From assembly GCA_905221615.1 (NCBI GenBank), contig CAJNDT010005999.1, positions 62,001 through 126,000 on the forward strand: DNA of 64,000 nucleotides. The letters run 5' to 3'. A program made the position numbers and the translations under genes. Below the pieces are notes generated by a model. It worked only from the letters and a program-made list of their open reading frames with translations, ran no database searches and had not been told where the DNA came from. This document shows positions 1-11,300 of this stretch, piece by piece (the first letter of the stretch is position 1; each line of letters starts with the position of its first letter). The stretch is from Symbiodinium sp. CCMP2592. Taxonomy: Eukaryota; Sar; Dinophyceae; Suessiales; Symbiodiniaceae.

Positions 1-2834
1 ATGCTACGAGAAGAGTGGTGATCCCGTCAACGAGCTCAAACTTTGCATGTCGCAGCGGCACGAGCCTGAAGTAATGATGCGGTCTGGTGGGCTTTCAGCG
101 CAGCTTCCTGAGCACAAACACACGTTCAGTGCTGCCTCCTCGGGTCGACCGAGTGTAATCACGTCCCCGGAGCACGCTCCAGAAAACAACATCTCGAGGT
201 GATGAAGTTTAAAGCTGAGAGGGCTCGCCCCGGGGCTTGCAAGGACTTCCTAGACGTCACCAACTCAGACAAGACTTCTGAGCCCTGAGCCTGGGTCTGC
301 GAGACACGAAGGAAGCCCTGCCGGGAAGTCGAAAGAGAGACCATTGCACAAAAACCGGTCTTCCAAGATGTGCAATCGTGGCCTGGCCTTCGGCTTTTGT
401 GACGCACTCCTTTTGGATCTAGCTCGCGAGAGCAGCGGGGAGACAACCTGCCCCAATCAACGTCCAGTCCCGGATCCCAACAGGTGCGAAAGAAGGGCCT
501 CTTCACGAGATCCTTTCCATCGAGCTTCAGCCTGCACCGCCAAAAGCAGCACCGGCTTCAAGCCACTTTACAAACCTCAGATTAGCAGCTGGCACCATGC
601 CAGACCAGCAGACTCCTGTGCCTCCAAGAACGAGGCCATGCCCTCATGCTCGTAGCGATGGAGTCTGGCAAGGGCACGGCAAACACTTCGCGCACAAGCG
701 GAAAGCTCCCACAGCCCTCTGAGCACGTAGCCGCGTTACGTGCACCGCTTCATGGCCAGGATGGAAGATGTCCGTGGCCTCGGCGGTCGACCAACTGGGT
801 AGGTCGCATCCCGTCCGTACGGAGGGAGGAAGACATTCACGCTTCGAGCTCGGCCCCGACTGGAAGCGGGGCCTACATGCTGTGTTCCACTCCGCACTTG
901 GGATCTAATCCATGCATTGACATATCCATACCCCATCCCATGCCATCATAATTGCAGTAGGCTGACCCTCAGTATCAAAACTGTCACCGAGAAGTTTGGG
1001 CGGTGATCAGCACCCTGGAGCCACCCCAGAAGCTCATGAAAAAAGGCCGCATTCATGGAGAGTTCACCCTAGCATTGCAGTCTTTCCAGTCGGAAGACAC
1101 ACAGCACTGCGACCTACGCTCGATTTAGAGCGCTCCGAGGCAGAGCTAGAACAGACCCTGCAGTGCGTGGCTGACACTTCTGGGGCTCCCGACGTCTTGG
1201 CGTCCCGCTTGCACCGCAAGGAGAAGCACAGCGACGGCCACTGCCACAGCCTGCATTGGACTTCAATGTCACAACAGGCAGCGGCTCAAGAATTGCAGAG
1301 GCCTGCCCTCTCATCAGCGCCACAGATCTGGTCAGGGGTGCTCACACACGGACGGAACCAATATTATGGAATGTCGCCCCGCCTCTGAATGTTGCAGTCA
1401 TACGAAAGCACGGAATGGAAAAACACCGCCCTCTTTGAGCTAAACTGCAGCACCCGTGCATCGGTTACTTAGCACCAGCATATCTAATATGTCTCCATCC
1501 ACGTGGCGCATCTACTAGCAGTCGATTCGAGGCATGCAGGACATGGCAGAAGGCTATGCATGTACATAACACTGACGCTCTGCTGATTAATGCGTGCATC
1601 GGGTCCATTGGCGGCATGTCTTCTTTGAGCGCATCATTGAGAGCGTCCAAACTGAGATGTCAGGTTGTCGGAAATCTCTCACAGCTTTGCAGTTGCCTCA
1701 GGCACCGGCTCTTTGATGTCCTGCTGCGGCTCACCCATGTCAGGGTTACCGCCCATCAGTAACTCGTCCTGGAGAGGAGCTGCCACTCGCTTTCTCCATG
1801 GAAGCCCCGTCGAAACGTCGAAACTCCTCGGACTCCCTGGGGTTGTCTTCGTCGACCTCGTGCCTTGACAAACTCAAACTCAGCTTCGCAGCCCGCAGCA
1901 GCAGACAGAGGAAGGGATCGCTCCCGGTTTCGGACCGAGGCCCCCGCCAGTTGCCGGCCTCATCCTGCCGCCACGTTTGGCTTTCCCCGCCTGCCGGAAA
2001 CGTGCTTCAAAGGCCAACGTTTGCAGGGTTTGGGCGATTTCAGCTTAGGGCCTTTGTGCCATTGGTGGTGCTCGTCACGCCACCAGTGCTCTGCCTCACC
2101 TGTACTCGCCACACATCTGGTTGAGTCGAGATTCAAGCGGATGGCCTCCAAAGTGCCATTTGCCTGACTCGTCCTGCCACCAGTCGCCTGGAAGTCCCGA
2201 AAATGCAGCGAAGGGGCCTCTTCTTTGCTAGAATTATCGCCCTTTCGGCCTGAATCCCCTCCGCCAGCGCCGCCACCGGCAGGGCCGGCAGGGCCACCCT
2301 GAGGAACGAAGGGATTTCCAAGGCCTTGGTCAACCAAGGCCTTACCGGACCCCCTTAAGAATCGCACAACCTCAACATGTCGAGCTCATCTGGGTATGCA
2401 GCCTTGGAAAGATGTCAGCCGCCGGTTCTGCTTGCTGCCTGTCAGCAGATCCTTCTACGGATTGCTATCGAGCCATGCTGTGCCTGGTGCGTTGCCGCCA
2501 CTCCCTGTTCTCCATGCTGCCCACAATCCCAAGACATGTGTAAAGCACTTGGCTGTCACCGGCTGCCTGTTCCAAAAGAGGTCAGCAGATCAGCGAGCTT
2601 CATGGCCGGAGGCACTGAGCTGGGATCTCTCGTAACCAGTAGCTTTTGCTTCAACTGACCTTCCGAATCCAACCACTACCGCGGCACTGTTGGCTCGATA
2701 GCTCTCCGCTAGCCCATGAGTGAGTTGTCATTGCGGACAGTTACGGATCAACGATCTCTAAGCCCCTTTGGGCTCTCCTTGAGAAGCTGCCGCGGGGCAT
2801 CGCTCTCAAAAATCCAGCATGCAAGGGTCAGAGA
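1..2834. other. no recognisable gene; scattered short ORFs
   Basis: I find no family I recognise on either strand. Many short open frames overlap each other in all six frames, the longest being a glycine-rich minus-strand frame at 1960-2367. Its composition (GGPAGPAGGGAGGGDSG followed by a charged stretch) could be a coding exon, but nothing identifies it. The stretch may be the downstream spacer or further exons of the minus-strand gene cluster. Confidence 0.3.
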
Positions 2835-3105
2835 CTACGCCCAGCCGAGAACCCCTCTGCCCAAGTGCTCGGCCTCGACATCGGCCCTGAGCTCCTGCTC
2901 CAGAAGCCCGGCCAACCTGCGCTTCACTTGAGCCGCTGAGCCGCCCCTCCCGACGAGAGCTCGCGGTGCGGCGGTGCGGCAGCTCCTTTTCTGCGGCGGG
3001 CCCTCCGACACCCGAAGCTGTAGCCAGCACAGTCGTGCGGTCTCGCCCCCCTTCATGCTCCGCATCATCTCCTTCATGAGCTCCATGACGTTGTAGTTGC
3101 CTGTG
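2835..3105 (-). CDS. probable exon(s) of an unknown protein
   Basis: A minus-strand open stretch begins just after a pyrimidine-rich tract ending in CACAG, a good splice acceptor, and reads NYNVMELMKEMMRSMKGG near its start. It later reads AAQVKRRLAGLLEQELRADV, an amphipathic, probably coiled-coil helix. A second minus-strand frame covers the same bases, so a small intron or a frame error is possible in the middle. I do not recognise a family. It matches the strand of the other genes, and the helix-rich composition is what argues for coding. Confidence 0.35.
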
Positions 3106-5327
3106 CGGCAAAAAACCCTGAATAAACATAGCGAGACTCTTGAAGTTCCCTCTGCCGGATGGCCGAATGCCGCTGTGCAGACGGAGCTGGGTTCGGACTC
3201 TCAAGATTGCATCTTGTCAGCACCATTCTGACCTTCTGTTTGTTTGGAATGGAAGGCCCGCTGCAAGCCAGACTTGCCTTCGGCTTTTGAAACCTTTGTG
3301 AGTCGTCAGCCCTCTTGGTAGAATTCGGACAGAGTGGTGCACCCTCTGTTTGGCTTGATCTGTCTCTTCCGACACAAGACCTGCTTGTGATCCATGTTGC
3401 AAGAGGGCGATCTGATTTGCCAGCATCGGAAGTACTTTATATAAAGCTTAACAGCATGCTGCGCCCTCGATAGCCTGTGGAGGCCCGTGTGTATCTTATG
3501 ATAGTATAGTTTCAGGTGCTGCACATCATCATCGCGCAGCATCATGACGAAATTTTCGATAAGAACACGAAAAGTCATTATCTGCTTTACTTGGCCAATA
3601 TCAGAGACCGACGCTGCTCGGCTCAAACAAGGACGTGCCCACACATGCTGGTAGGTAGCTAGGTAGGCAGGCAGCAGGCAGGCATGCCTGGATGCATGCT
3701 TTTTGATGGATATTCATGTATAGGACTGTGGCCACTGACGAAAAGCACTTTAGACATGTCACACTGCAACGGTAGAGTTCGAATCGATGGCTGGATGGAC
3801 TTGTGTGGGTATGCGCGTGGATCACGCACGTCTGCGGGTGAATGTGTGTATGCACAATACAAGCATGTTACAATCTGCTGTACACGTCCACCTGCCTACA
3901 TGCAGAAACTGCTAACTCGTCGCCGGCTGGCTGCCTGGCTTTCTGACTGGCTGGGCCAAATACATAAGCATGTCTTAAGTCATAAGAAGATACACCATGC
4001 AGAAAGACAAGCAGACCTAGGTGCGGAAGGATGGCGCGGGACGGGCGGGCGGCAGGCACAGGCTGGGGCAAAGGTGAGCGAGCCGGCCACGCAGGGAGAG
4101 ACAGATGAGAAAGAGAAAGACAAAGAGAGAGAGAGAGAGAGAGAGAGGATGTAGAGTTGGACCTGGTGAACGAAAAACGATGCGTGCAACGAACCTGCAT
4201 TGTCCGCTCTTGTGTCTACAGGCATTCATCTTTTCGCAATGCATCATTCCTTGGAACTGATGCAAGACGACCACAACTTAAATCATCACATCATGTGTCG
4301 CACGTTTGCCATGCCAGGTTGGCACAGGACCAAAGCATCATCTCCTTTGCAAACCCACTGCTGACTAACATGGAGCAACCATCACGATATTTTTCCCAAT
4401 GCAAGAGTTCCAAGCAACCTCCAGAATCCAGAAGAGAGATCATTGCGAACATGCCGTGGCTGCTAGTGTTGTGCGCAAGAAGCCTGCTTCTCGTCAGACA
4501 CCCACAGTTTCCCGCAGCATCTGGTAGAGCATCTCCACATCCACCTGATGCAGTCAGTATTTGATGTCGAGGCTGTGAAGTCACTGGATCACCCCTGACA
4601 TACTGTTGAACTTCCCACGAGCAAACCAAATAGAACTGTCTAGATGCACCGTGTCATTTTGGAGTGATCAGGTCTCTTGACTGGTCTGGCCCATTCTTGT
4701 CTGGGTCCAGATGCAGCTGACTGCAGGATTGGACCTGTGCAGAATATGTGCGGATCTGCTGCTGTCATCCTTGCACCGCACAGAAGTAGTGCTCCTTGCC
4801 CAGAACGCCGTAGGAGGGCTGGAGTAGGTAGGAAAGCACGAACGCAAAAGCAGATAAAGCAGAAAGCCGCAGAGCTTGAAAATCCAGTCCAGCACCTGTC
4901 AGCGCCTTTGGCTGTGGACAGTTGGGGCGAAGAGTTGCATGTGCTGCAGAGGCTCGTCTGCATGGGTCAGAACATGACAGAACATCAGTTGGGCAGGTGG
5001 AGGTGAATAGCATCGCCTCAAATGTCTGAGGCTGGGTGAAACAGAACACATTAACAATGCCTCTTGCCGGGACTTTGCCGGAGCGCCGATAAGCGGGATG
5101 CAGAACTTGCCTGAAAGGGCTTTCCGGCGCATCAAAGAAGCCTACATGGTGAAACACGTAGAAGACACTTTTCCGAAATGGAAACATCTCTGGTGTCTGA
5201 CGAGCTCACAGCTCACTCGGAGAGCTCCAAGTCACTCATGCTTAGAACCTGGTACATCCGCCATCATGACGCCATGCTCCAAACTATGCTCGACCGGATT
5301 CATTGCTGGATGATTATGATCCTTCTG
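3106..5327. other. spacer between genes; simple repeats; no recognised gene
   Basis: No recognised family. It contains AT-richer DNA with a GGTAGG/AGGCAGGC-type simple repeat around 3650-3690 and a GA microsatellite near 4106-4148. A minus-strand frame at 4765-5187 includes a hydrophobic stretch (RLSALSAFAFVLSYLLQ) but nothing that identifies it. This is the region immediately downstream of the stop codon of the cysteine-repeat gene. Confidence 0.4.
4106..4148. repeat. GA microsatellite
   Basis: A run of AGAGAGA preceded by imperfect GAAAGA units. It makes overlapping Ser/Leu-rich and Arg/Glu-rich open frames on the two strands that should not be taken as genes. Confidence 0.9.
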
Positions 5328-8300
5328 TCAGCTTGGAAGTCTAGGTGCCTCGTCGTGCTTCGCCGCACCTGCTGCGCGCAGGCGCCCCACCGTTGCGATG
5401 GCCACTAGGGTCACAAAAAGACCGCCAGCAGCGAGGACGGATGCTATGCCTGCAGGACAGATGAACCAGGAGACCAGGAGACGGAGGGGTTGCAGACTAT
5501 ACTCGAAGAGGAAAAGATGTCTGATACCTGTTGCCTTGGTGGTTCAGGTCAAGCTCGTTTAGGGCGTTGAGCTGGTACTTGGTCATGAAGCGGCAGGCGA
5601 CGTCGTGCTGCTTGCAACACCACCTCGGTTGTTGGGCTGTTGGGCTCTCCGACTCCTCGATTGACTGATTGACGTTCGTGCGTCAGCAGTCAGCCGAGGC
5701 AGCAGCTCAGCCCTCTCTGGACTCCACTCCGCTTGCTGCTCGGCCGAGCCATGGCAGGCAAAGGGGCAGCCATAGCCCTTGTACTTACCTCAGCGAGCCA
5801 TCATGGGCCATCGGCCCCTTGGGAATTCTTGCGTGGCTTCTTGCCGTGCCCCGAGTGCTGGACAGCACCAGCTTGCTTTCGCTTTTGACCAGCCGTCCTC
5901 TGCATCCCACAGCTCGCGGAACAGAGGCTGGGAAGACTTTCTCTTGCAACAGTCGCACGTCCTGCCAATGACTGAGGCCTGCCCTGGCATGCGCAGGGCG
6001 TTCATTGCAAGACACTTCCCCTAAGCACGGGTGGTTGAGACAAGGCAAGGATGCCCGGCTGGAAAACTTCTCTAGGTCAACTCAGCAATAATCAGCATGC
6101 CAACAAGCAGGCAACACGCGCAGTTGTACTTTGGGTGTTGCGACCTCCTTCTCACATCCTGATGCCACATGCTCCAGGCAAGCACAGGCCATGGCGTTGC
6201 TACATCAGGCCTGGTCGTGCAGCTCATGCTGCGCCGATGGCGTGAGCAGCTGTGCAATCCAGGGTTGGATCGGCTTTGGACAACCCACCTTCACGGAGTC
6301 GCAGCCTGAGCAGCTGAGCAGTGCATGGCACTGCATGGTGCAGAGAGGTCGCTGTCCAAGCATGCGACAGTACTCCCGCTTTCCATGTGGCCACTCCTGT
6401 CACTCTCAGCAGCATCACGAAGTGGGAAGGTAGAGGTCATCCAGTCATCCACTCCGATGGCCTTCCAGTGCGCCACACCGTCCGTGCAGTCGTAGCGCGG
6501 AGGCAGGGAGCCGCAGCCGACGTTCTCGTGCTCGCAGCACCACTGCGCCTTGGCGCGCGGCCAAGCCTCGGACTTCCCAAAAGCGCTTCCGCCCCGCACC
6601 GCGACATCGCGACGTGGCACCGTGCAGCCGGGTTGCGCCACCGGCACCGGGGCGACAGTCATAGCCTCCAAGACAACACCCTAGTGGTCTGAGACGCTTC
6701 CATATGCTGGTGGCCATGAGAACTGCCGACAAGCAGCTTGCAGCATCGGAACATCCCAAACTCTCGTGCTTGCAACACCAAGCTCGTTTCGGGAGCGACC
6801 AGCTGTGGGGAAAGCCACCTGCAGTTGCGGCCCGGACATCTTAGAGCCTGAAAGAAGACCGCAAAACGGCTTAGGGGACGGGTCGGGCAGTCACACGGTA
6901 CTGTGGCGAGTCTCATTATGGTTCATTGCAAGACTTCACCTTCAGTGCTCCCGGAAGATGCTTGTGGCGACAACAGCGCCTGCCAAGCAGTTGAACTTGT
7001 AGCCAGGCAGCACCTGGCCACGACAAGAAGAGAAACAAGCACAGCCCGTGTCAGAAAGCCAGCACAAGACACCACACTGAACGAGAAGGGACGTTAGTGG
7101 ACTCTGTCGTGCTTGAAATGCCATAGAACCTGCGAGTGCCAAGCATGGCCAGACGGAGCGTCAGCACAGCCTCGGCGTGCTGCCATCAAACATACAACTA
7201 CACCCGTGTTCAAAATATGCATTCGTTGGCCATGTGCTTATGTTGTAAGTGGCTGTGTAATGTAGGACAATGTAGGTACAATGGTATTCATATCAAAAGG
7301 GGCATTTGTACTTATGCGGTATCTTCTACTATTTAGGGACATGCATCCTTGTCATACCGTCCTTACATGGCGCAGTCCTGCGGCTGAGTCTTTGCCTCAT
7401 GACGGCTATTGTTCCCGTGCTTGTGCCCTGCACCTTTCGAAGTGCAGCTATTCCCAGACGTGTGGCCAACTCCGTAGTCGTGGCAGCAATACTGCTGCTT
7501 CTGCACGGACCACGCTGCCATTGCGGGGTCGTCTGCATTGCAATGAAAGTGGAAATGATGTGTTGCGAGACCTTAGGGTCAGTTCACACCAGCCCCGGAT
7601 AACGCCAACTGCAGTGACCCTCGAGAGCGGCTTGCTGCCCAGTCGCTAGCTATCTGGGAGTCGTGAGCTATCTGAGGGCGAGAATGAACCACACGAGCCA
7701 CATGCGCGATGTGGGCCCCGGTCCATCCAGGACAGCCTCGGTCGGCAGGATGCTCGCTTAGCCCGGACGCAAGCTGCTCGGGTCATCGGGTGCGACCAGA
7801 ACGCCGACGCCATAGTCTCGGCAGCACATCTGCTTCTGCTTGGTAGACCAGATCTCCCAGTCGTCGTGGGAGTTGCAGTCGTAGTCGAAGCCGTTGTGCG
7901 AAGCACCTCCGCGCAGAGAAATGATTGCAGATCCTGTTCCTGAAGATGCGACAGTAGGATGCCAGGATTAGTACGCAAATATATCTGCCAAGGCTCTGTG
8001 GTGCACGCCACAACCAGTGTTCGCATATTTGCAGCACCAGTCGCGCTGGATGGCCGACCACGTGTCCGTCTCACCTCGCAGGGCTTGGCCGGCTCGCCAA
8101 GCCGAGTTGAACGATGTGCAAGACCCGTCCTCTGGTGCAATGGAAACTGACCGTAGGAGGCGCTGGCGGCGGCGCGAGAAGAGCCTCCGTTTCAATATGA
8201 CAAAGGGTGTTGCCAGCTTGCAGCGGCATCTCGCAATGACCAAATCGGAATAAACTTTTGGCTCAGGCACCGGATGAGTGTAGTGGATGACTTGTTGTGG

Positions 8301-11300
8301 AATGTGGTGGTAGTGGGAAATGTGGGAGATCTCGTGAATGTGCTGGCCGTGAAAAGCGTGCGAAACATAGTGGCCCGTGACACAACCTCGGATGGTTCTC
8401 ACGCATGCTCCCGGCTCTCCGCTTGGCTGCTGCCACTCCGCTGCAATCAGCTGCTGCGAAGTGGCCGAGGCCACGTGCAATGCAACAGTACTCTCGCTCG
8501 GAAGGAGACCAGGACTCCTGCACATTGGACTCAGGCGCCCCGGAGCATACGAGCATCTTCTACAGCTCAACACCTGCACCTTCGACATGGCACGAGCTTC
8601 TTGCGAAGCTTCTCTGTTCCAATATGTCGCTTCAACGAACAATCCCTCAAAAAGAACATCTGCTTTCCCATGCTGTGATATGCAACTCCCGACCACTACG
8701 ACCCTACTTTTTCAAAAATGCGCACCGGCTCATCACATCGATCCTCCGTGCTCTGGTCACAGTCAGGTGGCGCGTAGGACTCGCTACAGCCCAATCCCAG
8801 GTGCCTGGCACAAGCGCCGCCAACTCGTGGCTTACAGAATGAGCGAAGACCTATCATATCATCATCTCACGGATATCAAAAGCACATGCAGCCCATGCAG
8901 CTCCGGCTCCTGCAGCACCAGTGCCGCTTCTCGCCTGGCCACAATGATGTCCTCAAACTTCCCCCAGCTCTCCCGTCCTAACCCAAAAGCCGCACACTTG
9001 CGAAGGCACTTCCAGAGTCATATGTTCCGTGTCGTCCTGATCAAGCCTACGGGTTCTACATCAGCATATCACCACCTTATGTACATGCAGGAGTGAACCT
9101 AGCAAACACCAACCTCAAGAGACCTCAACAAGCCAAAAGACCTGAGGCGGCGTAAGCCAACAAACGAACCGGCAGCAATACATACAGGTAAAGGGTATCA
9201 GGCCGGTAAGAACCAAATACATGCAGACGCCGCTGTACGTAAAGGCACACTTGCGGGTTTTTTGCTCGTCCTGCCCGCAGCGCAGTCGAAGCGACCACCC
9301 ACGCAGCCAACGTGAAAATGCTGGCAGCAGAAGGTCTTCTGAAGACCCGTCCAGCTGACCTGATTGACTCATGCCAGAAAGCTGCAGAGTCGAGAGAACT
9401 CTGCTCGCCTGCCAGGTCTTCAAGTCCTGCCGGCAGTCGAAAGCACATCCTATGTGCTTCCGACTGCAGCACCAATCCTGACACGCAGCCACAGCTTCAG
9501 GCAGCAACGACTCATGGAAAAGGGCCCCGTAAGGGCCTTCTTCCTGTGTGACCATCCCTCCTCCCAATTTTTGAGACCAGCCTCGCAGCTGCTTCATTCA
9601 AGGGTCTTAGGGCTTCCATGAGTCTCCTACCTTGCAGTCGAAAAGATCTGGCACTGCTGTGGTGGTCGTCGTGCTGGCCAAGAGCTTGCAACCGATCTTC
9701 TTTGCCAAGCAACACCACCTCGAAGCAAAACTCCTACAGGTAACAACAAAACGTTTGCTAAGGCGGCTACAGGGCAGCTCAACTTTATAGTCTAAATGCT
9801 GCCGTGGATGCTTGATCTTTTCCAGCGGCCAGTGCCTGCAACCGCAGCCCGAAACTCTGAAAGATACCCCCCACTTGAGAAAGCGGACGGCCTTCCCGTG
9901 CAATGATGCGGATGCTCCCTTCCAGAAAGCTGCAAACTCAATGCTCCAGGCGATGTCGTCGACATTTCCAAGGCGCCGGCACATCGGGCAGTGGGGCGGG
10001 CGTGGAGTGCGAACAACCTGTCAAAACTCTTCGCGGACAGTTCTCGCATGTGCACGCTCTGCTGAAAGAGTACTTTCTTGAAGCCATGAGCGGCCTATCG
10101 ACTGAATTCTGCAGCAGTAGTGCCGCCTCACCTCCGAGACAGACACTGCCGGGGTTTGGGACTCGGGCAACTGTCTTCCATTTGAAAACCAGCAAACAAC
10201 ATGTTGATCACGCATGATGATGAAGACACGCTCGGCATCAGGCTTTCTCTGACAGCTAACAGGCGAATCCGTAGCAGATTTCGCAGAAAAGCTGCTATCT
10301 GCAAGCAAATGCTGTCCTGCATATGAGACAATGCGACGTGAGTGCATGCAGACACTCATGGAATACACGTAGAAACCGTAAATTCTTAATTACGTGAGAT
10401 GTGAATGCATACAATCACGCCAGAGAATGAGTTGCCGACTCTGCAGCAGATATCGCGACAGAGCTCTGATAAAAAAACACCGTTACATAGTGCTCAATGT
10501 TTTGCAGCTGGTTTCTAATGGACGGCCCGGCTAACCTTTGCAGCAGCCCTCGATTTTCTGGTGATCCACGACCGTTGCGCTGGGGTGCCTTCAAGTGCCG
10601 ATAGATCCACAGCCGACGGGGGTGCTTTGAACACGTCCTCCCATCCCTCTTCTGGGTACTTCTCTGTCGACTTCTTTCTGAACAAACCTTGCAGCTGCGG
10701 ACTGAGGCACGCCCATCGCACGATGTACATCGGATACATCTTCATGCTGATGGGAAGGTGCGGGCTGTCTTTTGTTGAGATTGGGAGGAGGCGTCTTATG
10801 AGCCGTGGTTGGCCAAACGCCGACCAAAGGCTCCAGCGCAGTCACGGCGGACTGAAATTCAGCCCAGGTCGCGAAGGTTCGCACTGCCACCTGCGGGATC
10901 TCGGACTTGGTCTTGGCATAGGGAGTCTCACCGAGGGCAGCAGCAACACTGCTCAGCACAGAATTCACTGTCCTGAAACTCTCCGGAGCGGCTTGGGCCG
11001 TCTGCTGCCAAGGCAACCAGAACCTCCTCCGGTGTGCCATCAAATCCGCAATCGGCATCTTTACTAAGGACTGCATGAAGCTGCAGAGGTCCCCTGTCCA
11101 CACAGACAGATCGCACCACTCAGAGTAGTAGTGTGTGCCAGGCCGTCCACAACAAGCCAGCTGACAAGCATTGAGCACTATGTAACGGTGCCTTTCTCTT
11201 GATCAGAGCTCTTTCGCGATATCTGCTACAGAGTCGGCAACTCATTCTCTGGCGTGATTGTATTACTGTTTCTACGTAGATTCCATGAGTGTCTACATGG

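Noticed and set aside
3775..3800. GAGTTCGAATCGATGG as a tRNA B-box
   Set aside because: The T-loop pattern is incomplete, and I could not fold a cloverleaf around it. No tRNA was supported anywhere in the window.
8244..8262. Possible relic of the dinoflagellate spliced leader (TTTTGGCTCA)
   Set aside because: Only ten bases match and the preceding CCGTAGCCA is absent, so a chance match is likely.
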